Below the pieces are notes generated by a model. It searched no databases. It was not told where the DNA came from and saw nothing but the letters and a program-made list of their open reading frames with translations. From Gemmatimonadota bacterium (GTDB lineage: Bacteria > Gemmatimonadota > Gemmatimonadetes > Longimicrobiales > Gaopeijiaceae): 64,000 bases of DNA. Below, one piece after another: positions 1 through 8,732 of the stretch (position 1 is the stretch's first letter; the number at the start of each line of letters is the position of its first letter). A program made the position numbers and the translations under genes. Location of the stretch: positions 1 to 64,000 of the forward strand of contig JADFNK010000006.1 in the NCBI GenBank assembly GCA_022563405.1, written 5' to 3'.

Positions 1-247
1 ATCTGGCAACACCTGGTAGACCGTACGCGAAGTCGAGGTCTCCTTCGGCGGCGAACGAGTCCCATTGGCCCGCGGTGGTGATCTCTTGCATCATCTCCCG
101 CACCTGCTCATCGGAGAGCACGGGCCAGCCGTCGATCACCTCGAGAGCGCCCTTGCGCCTCGTCCGTGGCTCGAGCCCCGCTACCAAGTGCAGATCGGAG
201 CCGTCGGTTTCTTTGAGATGGCGCAGCAGTTCGTTGATTTTCCCCAC
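1..247 (-). CDS. pilT: Type IV pilus retraction ATPase PilT, 5' part, cut by window edge
   Basis: This gene is not in the ORF track because it runs off the window. The reverse strand opens with GTG after a GAGGA ribosome site five bases upstream, eight bases past the stop of the preceding PilT-like gene. The visible 82 residues begin VGKINELLRHLKETDGSDLH and continue with PRTRRKGALEVI and GDLDFAYGLPGVAR, which match the N-terminal domain of PilT (the GSDLHL, R-x-G-L and DLDFAY-GVAR signatures). The nucleotide-binding domain lies outside the window. The family consists of cytoplasmic hexameric ATPases that power pilus retraction and twitching. It is probably co-transcribed with the upstream paralogue. 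Confidence 0.85.
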   Translation of the reverse strand, partial: MGKINELLRHLKETDGSDLHLVAGLEPRTRRKGALEVIDGWPVLSDEQVREMMQEITTAGQWDSFAAEGDLDFAYGLPGVAR

Positions 248-255
248 GTGGTTCC

Positions 256-1842
256 TCAGGCTGGAAATTTGGACGGTTCGGTGGCAAAACGTACAGCTAC
301 ATCTCGGGCCACGGTTCCTTCTGCTACGAGTTTGGCCAGCGAGTCATCCAACAGCACCATTCCCTGAGCGCCACCGGTCTGGAGTACCGAACCGAGCTGA
401 AACGTCTTGTCCGCCCGGATCAGATTTCCCACGGCCCCGTTGTTCATCAAGATCTCGAGAGCCGGCACCCGACCCTCTCCGTCGGCGCGCGGCACCAGTC
501 GCTGCGACACGACCGCCCTCAGCGACTCGGAGAGCATCGTGCGTACTTGTGGCTGCTCTTCCGGCTGAAACACGCCTATCAGGCGATCGATGGTGGACAT
601 GGTGTCGTGGGTATGGAGCGTGCCGAACACGAGGTGCCCTGTCTCGGCAGCCGTGATCGCCAATGATATGGTCTCGAGATCGCGCAGCTCACCGATGGAG
701 ATGATGTCCGGATCTTCGCGGAGGGCCGCTCGAAGCGCGCGGCCGAAGGATTCGGTGTGCCTGAGGACTTCCCTCTGGTTGACCACACACCCGGCCGATT
801 CGTGAACGTATTCGATCGGATCTTCGATGGTCAGGATGTGATCCCGTCGCTCGTGGTTTACGATGTTGACGAGGGCAGCGAGCGTCGATGATTTCCCGCA
901 ACCGGAAGGCCCCGTGACCAGGACCAGGCCGTTGTTGAAATTGGCGAGCTCCGCAAGACGGCTGGGTAGCCCGAGTTGCTCGAGCGACGGCGGGATCGGC
1001 GGAATGACTCGTAGAATCGCGTCCGTACCATTGTGCTGGCGGTAAGCGTTACAACGAAAGCGCGCGACCCCCTCGATCTCATACGCGAAGTCCAGCTGCC
1101 CCGCGCTGTCGAGCACTTCTCGCTGACTGTCCACCAGAAGGCTACGGACCACCGCGTCGGCCTTACTGGGTTCGATCACCTCGCCGAAGGTCTGCAGACG
1201 TCCATGCACCCGCATCAAGATTGGCGTGTTGGCGTGCACGTGTACGTCGCTGGCCCCGAGCGTCACAGCCTTGCGTAAGATGGTATCCAGAAGACTCCCG
1301 CTCGCCATGCCGGTAACACGGAGTTTCGAAGCCACGCCGTTGTTCGCAACCGTATGGTCGTTGGCAACTTCTTCCTCGCTCGCAGCCGCGTCGTCGTGCG
1401 CAGCCGGGCCGTCGCTCGCAACCGGGCCGCCGTTCACAAGCGCGTCGTCATTCCCGAGTACGTCGTCGTTCGCGATCGCGTCGTCGTTCACAACCGCTTC
1501 GTCATCCGCGACCACAGCGTTGGTGGGCACACTCGCCGCGTCGGGACTGGGTTCGGAGACTCGATCTTGCTGGGTCGGAGTGACCGGCACAGCCTGCGCC
1601 GCCGGCGTTGCAGCCTCGCCGGCCTTCTTGCGCTGATTTTCCAGGTACTGCGCCCGAGCCTTGAGCAGTGATACGAGTTGCGGCTGGCTGATGAGCTCCA
1701 TCGCCAGCAACGTCTGTTCCATTGGGACCGGCTCTTTGAGCCGCCCCCGTTGGGCGGTCACCTCAACCAACTGCTCCTTCGTGAGCATTTTGAAGTGGAC
1801 AGCGAGCCGCCCGAGGATAGCATCGTTTCCAGAGTCAGCCAC
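256..1842 (-). CDS. PilT/PilB-type secretion ATPase with N-terminal domain and repetitive linker
   Basis: This is a 528-residue P-loop ATPase of the type II/IV secretion family. Residues 1-75 resemble the small helical N-terminal domain seen in PilB/GspE-type proteins. Residues about 100-170 are a low-complexity acidic linker. The PilT-like part starts near residue 180 (LGASDVHVHANTPILMRVHG) and carries Walker A GPSGCGKSS at 311-319, the Asp box TIEDPIEYVH, a Walker B-like region reading IISIGELRD and the His box TLHTHDTMSTIDRL. The order and spacing are those of PilT/PilU, but the N-terminal extension is unusual for PilT (typically 340-380 residues). It sits directly upstream of a second PilT, as in pilT-pilU pairs. 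It probably drives pilus retraction or a related motor; the exact paralogue is uncertain. Confidence 0.85.
   Translation of the reverse strand: MADSGNDAILGRLAVHFKMLTKEQLVEVTAQRGRLKEPVPMEQTLLAMELISQPQLVSLLKARAQYLENQRKKAGEAATPAAQAVPVTPTQQDRVSEPSPDAASVPTNAVVADDEAVVNDDAIANDDVLGNDDALVNGGPVASDGPAAHDDAAASEEEVANDHTVANNGVASKLRVTGMASGSLLDTILRKAVTLGASDVHVHANTPILMRVHGRLQTFGEVIEPSKADAVVRSLLVDSQREVLDSAGQLDFAYEIEGVARFRCNAYRQHNGTDAILRVIPPIPPSLEQLGLPSRLAELANFNNGLVLVTGPSGCGKSSTLAALVNIVNHERRDHILTIEDPIEYVHESAGCVVNQREVLRHTESFGRALRAALREDPDIISIGELRDLETISLAITAAETGHLVFGTLHTHDTMSTIDRLIGVFQPEEQPQVRTMLSESLRAVVSQRLVPRADGEGRVPALEILMNNGAVGNLIRADKTFQLGSVLQTGGAQGMVLLDDSLAKLVAEGTVARDVAVRFATEPSKFPA
1339..1521 (-). repeat. Degenerate coding repeats (NDD linker) in the PilT-like ATPase
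   Basis: About 60 codons encode a degenerate series of six- to seven-residue units of the pattern V/I-x-N/A-D-D-x (for example AVVNDDAIANDDVLGNDDAL). On the plus strand it appears as recurring gtcgtcgttc and gtcgtcattc words. It separates the N-terminal domain from the ATPase core and looks like a flexible acidic spacer that arose by slippage and then diverged. Confidence 0.75.
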
Positions 1843-2023
1843 ATGAGACCGTTATCTGCTTTTCGGACCGGAGACCAGAGTACCCCGCCGAGCAGTCCTA
1901 TTGAATGGTGATTACGGAGCCTCATCTGTACGCAGTCTTCGGTACGGGCCCTTGTGAAGCTTGCCCTCAAAGCGCACCCAGGTAAAGACAAATCCGTATC
2001 GTCACCACAGAGGCATGGACCCC

Positions 2024-2150
2024 TCAGACGGACGGCTCAACGTTGGCATTCAAACGGAACAGGTTAGTCGGATCGTACCGGTTCTTAACCGCCACCAGCC
2101 GATTGAAGAATCCCTGCACGGGCAACGTAGAATAGGAGTGATATGTTGCG
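2024..2150 (-). pseudogene. C-terminal relic of a FAD-linked oxidase (BBE domain)
   Basis: Read on the minus strand, the sequence gives FFNRLVAVKNRYDPTNLFRL followed by NANVEPSV and a TGA stop. This is the conserved C-terminal BBE signature of berberine-bridge and other FAD-linked oxidases (R-L-x-x-x-K-x-x-Y-D-P-x-N-x-F). The rest of a roughly 450-residue enzyme is absent: upstream in this frame there is no FAD-binding domain, and the plus-strand DUF6159 gene begins about 50 bases away. It is best read as a remnant left by deletion. It is not in the ORF track as a coherent protein; the 89-residue minus ORF here is in another frame. The rest of the 361-base gap shows nothing recognisable. Confidence 0.6.
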
Positions 2151-2203
2151 GGAAGCTGTCGCAGGACGCGTGGTAAGCGACTCGAGCACGGAGACGATCG
2201 ATA

Positions 2204-3043
2204 ATGTCGAGAATGTCGAACAGTTGGGCGATGTTGAAGGCGAGTGCCACGGTTCTTCGACTGGACACCGAGCTCCTGATCTTCCCCCTCCTCTCCACGC
2301 TCTCCGTGATCCTGATCACGGTATTACTCGCCGCGCCGATGGTGTTCTTCGGCGGAGTCGAGGCCTTGGAAGCTCTGGACGACCCTGGGTACCTGGTCTA
2401 CTCGGGCGGGTTCGTGTACTACCTGATTCTCTACACCGTCATCTTCTTCTTCAACACCGGCTTGGTGGGAGCGACGTTGATCCGCTTGGACGGTGGAGAT
2501 CCCACCGTCGCAGACGGCATGAACATCGCCATCAAGAAGCTGCCGGCGATCCTGGGGTACGCCACCATAGCCGCGACCGTGGGCATGGTGCTGCGCGCCA
2601 TCGAGGAGCGGGTCGGCGTCCTGGGCCGCATTGTGGTTGGGCTTATCGGGATGTCCTGGACCCTGACCACCTACCTGACCGTGCCCGTGCTGGTCAGCAA
2701 GGACGTCGGCGCAATCGAGGCCGTCAAAGAGAGCGCGAGCATCTTCAAGAGAACCTGGGGGGAGCAGGTCGTGGGTAACGCCGGAATTGGCCTGGCCTCG
2801 TTTATGATGTTCGCCGTGATGACGGGCGTCGGCGTGCCGCTGGTCATCCTCGTTTCCTCGATCAACGAGGCTTTCGCCATCCCCATGGGGATCACCTTGG
2901 GGGTCGGGTATTTCTTCCTGGCCTTGTTGAGCGCAGCACTCAAAGGGATCTATTCGGCAGCCCTTTACCGGTTCGCCACCACCGGCGACGCGGGCGAGCA
3001 ATTCAATGCAGCCATGATGGAGCAGGCGTTCAGGCCGAAGTAG
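2204..3043 (+). CDS. DUF6159 family multi-pass membrane protein
   Basis: This is a 279-residue integral membrane protein. Hydrophobic segments lie near residues 22-50, 70-90, 113-132, 140-160, 195-222 and 228-250. The start SNSWAMLKASATVLRLDTEL and the pattern of a short cytosolic segment, paired helices and the TYLTVPVLVSKDVGAIEAVKESASIFKRTWGE stretch fit the DUF6159 family, whose function is unknown. It starts at ATG with a second ATG three codons later; a GGAG lies about ten bases upstream. It is monocistronic, with 100 bases to the next gene. The EAVKES-x-x-I-F-K-x-T-W motif is typical of bacterial membrane proteins annotated as glycerophosphodiester phosphodiesterase-like membrane domains, so a broader relationship is possible. 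Confidence 0.75.
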   Translation: MSRMSNSWAMLKASATVLRLDTELLIFPLLSTLSVILITVLLAAPMVFFGGVEALEALDDPGYLVYSGGFVYYLILYTVIFFFNTGLVGATLIRLDGGDPTVADGMNIAIKKLPAILGYATIAATVGMVLRAIEERVGVLGRIVVGLIGMSWTLTTYLTVPVLVSKDVGAIEAVKESASIFKRTWGEQVVGNAGIGLASFMMFAVMTGVGVPLVILVSSINEAFAIPMGITLGVGYFFLALLSAALKGIYSAALYRFATTGDAGEQFNAAMMEQAFRPK

Positions 3044-3142
3044 GATCCCGGGTAGGCGAGGGCGGTACGTCGCCGCCTGGCACGCCGGCGACGCCACCAC
3101 TACAATCACGGCCCTCCCTCACACCTGACAAACGGGCGATCC

Positions 3143-4486
3143 ATGCGTGTTGCCGGCACCAGACGGTTTTCTCCGAAGCTCGCGCTCCTCGTCTTCGTCT
3201 CTCTCGTGCCTGTGGCCGCCTGCGCGGGTGAGCCGGCGAACGAGACCGAGGCCGGGCTGATCGAGCGCGCCCGCGGCATCCACGAGCGCGTCATCACCCT
3301 CGACAGCCACAACGACATCAGCCCGGCCAACTTCACGGCGGAGCGCAACTACACGATGGACCTGGGGAACCAGGTCAACCTTCCTAACATGGAAGCCGGC
3401 GGGCTGGACGTCTCATGGATGATTGTCTACGTGGGTCAGGGCCCCCTCACTGAGGAGGGATACGCGAATGCCCACGCGCAGGCGATCGCGAAGTTCGACG
3501 CGATTCATCGCCTCACCGAGGAGATCGCGCCGGATCGAATCGAGCTCGCGCTCACATCAGCCGACGTTCGCCGTATCGCGGCGTCGGGGAAGAAAGTCGC
3601 GATGATCGGTATCGAGAACGCGTACCAGCTCGGTCTCGACCTCGACAACATCCGTGACTTCGCCGAACGGGGCGGACGTTACATGTCCCTTGCCCACAAT
3701 GGGCACAGCCAGTTCTCCGACTCGAATACGGGTGAGCGGGACGGCGTTTGGCTCCACCGGGGGCTGAGCGACCTCGGCCGCCAAGCGATCGCCGAGATGA
3801 ACAGGTGGGGGATCATGATCGATATTTCGCACCCGTCCAAAGAGGCGAGCATGCAGATGATGGAGCTGACGAGAGCCCCGATCATCGCCTCCCACTCTTC
3901 GGCGCGGGCACTCAACGACGTGAGCCGCAATCTCGACGAAGAGCAACTCATGGCCCTGAAAGAGAACGGCGGAGTCGTTCAGACCGTCGCCTTCCGGAGC
4001 TATTTGAACACCGAGAAAAACAGCGCGAATCGTGACGCGACCCAGGCCGTCAGGGCGACGGTAGCGGAGGAGATGGACTTCGAGATCCTTGGCGGTCGTG
4101 GCGGTCGTGGCGCACTCCAAGCAATGAGTGAGCAGGAGCGCGATGCGTACCAGGCCGGCCTGGCCCGCTTCGAGGAGGCATCAGCCGCCAGGATCGCCGC
4201 GGAGGTCGACCCCGTGACACCTCCGGTGGGTGTGGCGGACCTCGTGGACCACATCGACTATCTCGTCGATCTGATCGGCATCGAGCACGTCGGCATCAGC
4301 TCCGACTTCGACGGGGGCGGTGGCGTCAGCGACTGGAACGACGCCTCGGAGACGTTCAACGTGACGCTCGAGTTGGTCCGTCGCGGCTACACCGAAGAAG
4401 AGATCGGCTTGATCTGGAGTGGCAATCTGCTCCGCGTCCTCGACGAAGTTCAGGCCGTAGCAGCCGAGATCCAGGCGGGTAGCTGA
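3143..4486 (+). CDS. Secreted membrane-type dipeptidase, peptidase family M19
   Basis: This is a 447-residue zinc dipeptidase of the renal dipeptidase family. The N-terminus is a signal peptide ending in the lipobox-like VAAC, so the protein is probably a lipoprotein in the periplasm or at the cell surface. Metal and substrate motifs are in family order: DSHNDI for the first His-Asp pair, IGIENAYQLG for the bridging Glu, MSLAHNGHSQFSDS, IDISHPS, IIASHSSARAL for the later His residues, and GISSDFDGGGG near the C-terminus. The length fits the family (about 400) plus leader. It would cleave dipeptides, and the neighbouring S9 peptidase and the distant opp cluster point to peptide scavenging. An insert of about 50 residues between the two halves (GGRGGRGALQAMSEQ region) is common in environmental members. 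Confidence 0.9.
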   Translation: MRVAGTRRFSPKLALLVFVSLVPVAACAGEPANETEAGLIERARGIHERVITLDSHNDISPANFTAERNYTMDLGNQVNLPNMEAGGLDVSWMIVYVGQGPLTEEGYANAHAQAIAKFDAIHRLTEEIAPDRIELALTSADVRRIAASGKKVAMIGIENAYQLGLDLDNIRDFAERGGRYMSLAHNGHSQFSDSNTGERDGVWLHRGLSDLGRQAIAEMNRWGIMIDISHPSKEASMQMMELTRAPIIASHSSARALNDVSRNLDEEQLMALKENGGVVQTVAFRSYLNTEKNSANRDATQAVRATVAEEMDFEILGGRGGRGALQAMSEQERDAYQAGLARFEEASAARIAAEVDPVTPPVGVADLVDHIDYLVDLIGIEHVGISSDFDGGGGVSDWNDASETFNVTLELVRRGYTEEEIGLIWSGNLLRVLDEVQAVAAEIQAGS

Positions 4487-4545
4487 GGGAGCTTCCCGCC
4501 GAAGACATCACAGGCAGGGAGACATCACCGCAGGAGGTGGCGAAG

Positions 4546-7380
4546 ATGAGGAACCGATTCGTAATCGCCCGGGCTTGGGCCATGCTCGGAGTCGTTCTAC
4601 CCCTCACGTTTGGCTCGACCGACGTCCTCGCTCAGGACGAGCCGACCCTCGGTGCCGGCGACTACGACCAGTGGGAGCGTCTCGGCGGCGCCGTCCTCTC
4701 TCCCGACGGCACGTGGATGGCCGTTTCGATCAACCGGGTGAGCGACGAGGGGGAGTTACGCATCCACCGAACCGACTCGGACTCCGTTGTAGTGATCCCG
4801 TTCGGGACCCGAGCCACCTTTGCCAGTGACGGAGCCTGGCTCGCCTACTCGATCGGCATCTCGCCGGACGCGCGGGACGCGGCTCAGAAGGCGGACAAGC
4901 CGGTGCATAACTCGCTGGGTCTGATGAACCTGCGGACCGGCGAACAAGAGGAGATCGAAGACATCCAGTCGTTCTCTTTCTCCGATGACGGGGCGTATCT
5001 CGTAATCCGGCGCTACAAGCCCGAGGACAAGGAGAGCGAGGGCGTCGACGTCATTGTACGGACGATGGCGACCGGCTCTCTGATGCCCTTCGGAAACGTC
5101 TCGGCACTCGCTTGGCAGGACGAGGGTCACCTGCTCGCGCTCACCATCGACACGGACGGGCAGATCGGCAACGCCGTCTCCGTTTTCGATCCGACCAGCG
5201 GGCGGATCCGCTCGCTCGACACGGACGCCGCGACGTACCGGGGACTCTCTTGGAGGGACGAGTCCGCCGACCTCGCGGTCCTGAAGACGTTCGAGGACGA
5301 GGCGTACGAGGACACCGCCCACGTCGCGCTGGCGTGGCGCGATCTCGACGAGAACCGGTACGAGAGCTTCCAACTCGATCCTCGCGCTGACAGCTACTTC
5401 CCCCAATCGATGCGCATGGTCGAGTTTCGCCGGCCCTCGTGGTCCGAAGACGGGTCCACGCTCTTCGTCGGCATCCAGGAGCGGCGGCCGGATCCCGATT
5501 GGCAGCCTGACGAAGACGACGAGAACGAGGAGGGCGAAGAGAACGAGGAGGGTGAGGCCGAGGAGGGCGAAGAGGCCGACTCCGATGACGACGAGGGCGA
5601 TGACGACGACGACGGTACTCCGGGCGTGGAGATCTGGCACGCCAAGGATCTCGATCCGGTGCCACAACAGCGTGTCCGCGAGCAGCAGCTCCGGCGCGTG
5701 AACTTCCTCTCCGCGTGGCATCTCGAGGAGGATCGCTTCGTGCAACTCGGCGACGACCTCACCGAGCTTACGACGATGGTCGAAGGTGGACGCCACGTCG
5801 TGGGCCGGAACGAGAGCCCGTACGACGAAAACGCAATGTTTCGCCAGCAGTTCTTCGATCTCTACGCGATCGAGGTGGAGACGGGCAACAAGGAGTTGAT
5901 CGAGGATCGGCTCACGGGCCAAGTCCGGGCCAGCCCGGGCGGCCGCTACGTCGTCTGGTTCGAGGGTGAGGACTACTTCAGCTATGACCTCCGCTCCGGT
6001 GACACGCGCAACATCACCGAGAACCTGCCGGCCCAGTTCGTAAACCTCGACGTGACGCCGACGCGTGAGCAGATGCCCAGCTTCGGAGTCGCCGGATATC
6101 TCGAGGACGACGAGGCCGTGCTTCTCAACGACCGGTGGGATGTGTGGGAGGTGAAACTCAACGGATCCGGCGGGCGTGCGCTCACCGCAGGCGCTTCCGA
6201 GTCGATCCGCTATCGCGTGACGGATCTGGACCCTGACGAGGACGCCTACGACCCCGGCGAGCCGCTCTACTACACGACGTACGGTGAGTGGACCAAGAAG
6301 GCCGGATACGCCCGGGCGCGACCCGGTGACGAACCCGAAATGCTCATCTGGGACGACAAGTCCTTCGGCCGCCTCCAAAAGGCGGACGACGCGGACGTCT
6401 TCGCCTTCCGTCAGGAGCGCTTCGACGACTCACCGGACTACTTCGTGGCCGGTGCCGAGCTCTCGGACGCCCGTCAGGTCACGACCACGAACCCATTCCA
6501 GGACGACTTCGCGTGGGGCAGAGCAGAGCTCATCGACTACGAGAACGAGTGGGGCCGCCCGCTCCAGGGTGCGCTCATCTATCCGGCCGACTACGAGCCA
6601 GGCCAGCAATACCCGATGCTCGTCTACTACTATGAGCTCGTGTCACAATCGCTCCACCAGTACCAGGTGCCCGACCCGACAAGCTACTACAACATCCAGA
6701 TCTGGAGCCAAGAAGGCTACTTCGTGTTCCGTCCGGATATCGTGTACCGGGACCGTCGTCCTGGGCAGTCCGCCGTCGAGACGCTGCGGCCTGCCGTCGC
6801 GGCGGCGGTCGCGACGGGCATGATCGACCAAGATAATATGGGTCTGATCGGTCATTCGTGGGGTGGGTATCAGACCGCATTCTTCGTGACCCAGGACGAC
6901 CTCTTCAAATCGGCGGTGGCCGGAGCTCCGCTCACCAATCTCATGAGTATGTACCTCTCGTTCTACTGGAACAGCGGAGGTACGGACGCGCGCATCTTCG
7001 AGATCAGTCAGGGCCGGATGCAGGTGCCGTGGTGGGAGGACTACGACTCTTACTACAACAACTCGCCGCTGCACCAGATGCAGAACATGACCACGCCACT
7101 GCTGATGATGTTCGGTACCGATGATGGTGCCGTCGAATACAACCAGGGAGTAGAGTTCTACAATGCGGCGCGGCGCCTCGGGAAGGACTTGGTGATGCTC
7201 TCCTACGACGGTGAGAACCACAGCCTCGCGCGGGAACCGAACCAGCGGGACTACCACAGCCGGATTCTGCGGTGGTTCGGGCACTACCTGAAGGGCGAAC
7301 CGGCACCGGATTGGATTTCTGGCGGCGTTCCGTTCATCCAGCAGAAAGATGGGCTGAAGGCGAAGAAGCCGATCGCCTAA
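4546..7380 (+). CDS. Secreted S9 family prolyl oligopeptidase-type peptidase with acidic insert
   Basis: This is a serine peptidase of the alpha/beta-hydrolase prolyl oligopeptidase family, about 944 residues. The track starts at a GTG that lies inside the AGGAGG ribosome site; the ATG nine bases later is correctly spaced and opens a signal peptide (RAWAMLGVVLPLTFGSTDVLAQ), so I chose it. An N-terminal beta-propeller region (about 40-650) is followed by the catalytic domain. The nucleophile lies in GHSWGG at Ser771, with the probable Asp in GTDDG near 859 and His in GENHS at 892. A run of 35 residues that is mostly Glu and Asp (near 325-360) interrupts the propeller. The enzyme probably degrades peptides outside the cytoplasm. 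It follows the M19 dipeptidase by 59 bases and may share its transcript. Confidence 0.92.
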   Translation: MRNRFVIARAWAMLGVVLPLTFGSTDVLAQDEPTLGAGDYDQWERLGGAVLSPDGTWMAVSINRVSDEGELRIHRTDSDSVVVIPFGTRATFASDGAWLAYSIGISPDARDAAQKADKPVHNSLGLMNLRTGEQEEIEDIQSFSFSDDGAYLVIRRYKPEDKESEGVDVIVRTMATGSLMPFGNVSALAWQDEGHLLALTIDTDGQIGNAVSVFDPTSGRIRSLDTDAATYRGLSWRDESADLAVLKTFEDEAYEDTAHVALAWRDLDENRYESFQLDPRADSYFPQSMRMVEFRRPSWSEDGSTLFVGIQERRPDPDWQPDEDDENEEGEENEEGEAEEGEEADSDDDEGDDDDDGTPGVEIWHAKDLDPVPQQRVREQQLRRVNFLSAWHLEEDRFVQLGDDLTELTTMVEGGRHVVGRNESPYDENAMFRQQFFDLYAIEVETGNKELIEDRLTGQVRASPGGRYVVWFEGEDYFSYDLRSGDTRNITENLPAQFVNLDVTPTREQMPSFGVAGYLEDDEAVLLNDRWDVWEVKLNGSGGRALTAGASESIRYRVTDLDPDEDAYDPGEPLYYTTYGEWTKKAGYARARPGDEPEMLIWDDKSFGRLQKADDADVFAFRQERFDDSPDYFVAGAELSDARQVTTTNPFQDDFAWGRAELIDYENEWGRPLQGALIYPADYEPGQQYPMLVYYYELVSQSLHQYQVPDPTSYYNIQIWSQEGYFVFRPDIVYRDRRPGQSAVETLRPAVAAAVATGMIDQDNMGLIGHSWGGYQTAFFVTQDDLFKSAVAGAPLTNLMSMYLSFYWNSGGTDARIFEISQGRMQVPWWEDYDSYYNNSPLHQMQNMTTPLLMMFGTDDGAVEYNQGVEFYNAARRLGKDLVMLSYDGENHSLAREPNQRDYHSRILRWFGHYLKGEPAPDWISGGVPFIQQKDGLKAKKPIA

Positions 7381-7522
7381 GCATCCCGTGGATGGCGGGG
7401 CGCAACTTGAACTTTACGTAGGCACCACTTGGTATAACAGCCTTGCCCACCGTCCCGGGGGGCTGCTACTCTGACCGTGGATTTGTGCGTACGGGGGTGT
7501 CACATTTTTTTTGAGGGCAAGA

Positions 7523-7570
7523 AGCCCCGCCTCTAGCCCCATGCCCCTCATGCGGCGAGAAGGCGGGGCT
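7523..7570. repeat. Inverted repeat in the leader of the DUF3500 gene
   Basis: A perfect ten-base inverted repeat (agccccgcct / aggcggggct) with a 28-base loop lies just before the ribosome site of the DUF3500 gene. A run of eight T precedes it, so it lacks the layout of a plus-strand terminator. It could be a leader hairpin. The 214-base gap around it otherwise shows no gene. Confidence 0.5.
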
Positions 7571-7594
7571 GATTGCATCGAGAGGGAGGAATCC

Positions 7595-8653
7595 ATGAAG
7601 CGGTCCGCGATTGGGCGTGTGGTGATGGTCTTTGGTCTCCCGGTGGTCATTGGTCTCGCGGGGACCTCTTGCATGGTGGCGGAATCCGGCTCGGGGGACG
7701 TCGCGCAGATGGTAGCCGGCGCGGACCGGTTCCTCACGTCTCTGTCGGACGAGGAGCGCGCGCGCGCGACATTCGACTTCGAATCGGACGAGAGAGAGAG
7801 GTTCCACTTCGTTCCGCCCGAGACGTTCGCGCGTAACGGTTTCCCGCTCGAGGATATGAGCACGGAGCAGAGGGACCTGGCCCACGCCCTCCTCGGTACC
7901 GGGCTCAGTCAGCGAGGGCACATGACCGCAATGGAGATCATCGAGCTCGAGGCAATACTGGAGGAGCGAGAGGGCGGCGAGGCGTTTTCGCGTGACCCGG
8001 ACCTGTACTTCGTCTCCGTGTTCGGGACGCCGTCCACCGACGGGACATGGGCGTGGAGGTTCGAGGGACACCACCTCTCGCTTCACTTCACGATCGTCGA
8101 CGGGGAGATCACCGTCAGTTCTCCGACCTTCTTGGCCGCGAGCCCCGCAGAGGTCACGGAAGGACGCGGGGCGGGGCTGCGCCCACTGGGCTCCCTGGAG
8201 GATGCCGGCCGAGCCTTGCTCGCGTCCCTGGACCCAGCACAACTGGATGTCGCCATCATCGAAGAAGTCGCACCGACGAACATCGTGAGTGGCGTGGAAC
8301 TCGCTCCCGACCCCCTCTCCCCGGTGGGTATCGTGGGCTCGGACCTCACCCCACAGCAGCAGGATCTGCTGATGGCTGTGGTCGAGTTCTACACGGGGGT
8401 GATGGCCGATGACATCGCAGCCCTCCGACGCGCGAGAATCGACGATGACGGCATCGAAAACATCACGTTCGCCTGGGCCGGCGGGACCTCGTACGGCGAC
8501 GTGTCCTACTTCCGCGTGCAGGGGCCGAGCTTTTTGATCGAGTTCGACCACACACAGCGTGATCCGAATCACATCCACTCGGGGTGGCGTGACTTCGACG
8601 GAGACTTCGGTCGCGACTTGCTCAGAGAGCACTTGGCGGTGGTAGAGCACTAG
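7595..8653 (+). CDS. DUF3500 family lipoprotein
   Basis: The protein is about 352 residues from the ATG preceded by GGGAGGA; the track's longer start lies in the leader hairpin and lacks a ribosome site. The N-terminus is a signal peptide ending near GTSC, which suggests lipidation. The body matches the DUF3500 family: LSDEERARATFDFESDER, NGFPLEDMSTEQRDLAHALL, the central WAWRFEGHHLSLHFTIVDG with paired histidines, and a C-terminal FRVQGPSFLIEFDHTQRDPN followed by HIHSGWRDFDGDFG. Family function is not established; the conserved His-rich core suggests metal binding. It sits next to a secreted cyclase-family enzyme. Confidence 0.88.
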   Translation: MKRSAIGRVVMVFGLPVVIGLAGTSCMVAESGSGDVAQMVAGADRFLTSLSDEERARATFDFESDERERFHFVPPETFARNGFPLEDMSTEQRDLAHALLGTGLSQRGHMTAMEIIELEAILEEREGGEAFSRDPDLYFVSVFGTPSTDGTWAWRFEGHHLSLHFTIVDGEITVSSPTFLAASPAEVTEGRGAGLRPLGSLEDAGRALLASLDPAQLDVAIIEEVAPTNIVSGVELAPDPLSPVGIVGSDLTPQQQDLLMAVVEFYTGVMADDIAALRRARIDDDGIENITFAWAGGTSYGDVSYFRVQGPSFLIEFDHTQRDPNHIHSGWRDFDGDFGRDLLREHLAVVEH

Positions 8654-8732
8654 GAGGGTGTTGCGGCAGTACAGGGGGTCGCTGGAAAGGCTGATGCTAC
8701 TGAACCCAAGAACCTGGAAGGCGGGACACATC

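Noticed and set aside
4756-6378. 540-residue minus-strand ORF
   Set aside because: It is antisense to the S9 peptidase; its Val/Leu/Ala-rich stretch comes from the acidic insert read backwards.
7504-7570. Inverted repeat as a terminator of the S9 gene
   Set aside because: The T run precedes the hairpin on the plus strand, the reverse of a functional layout.
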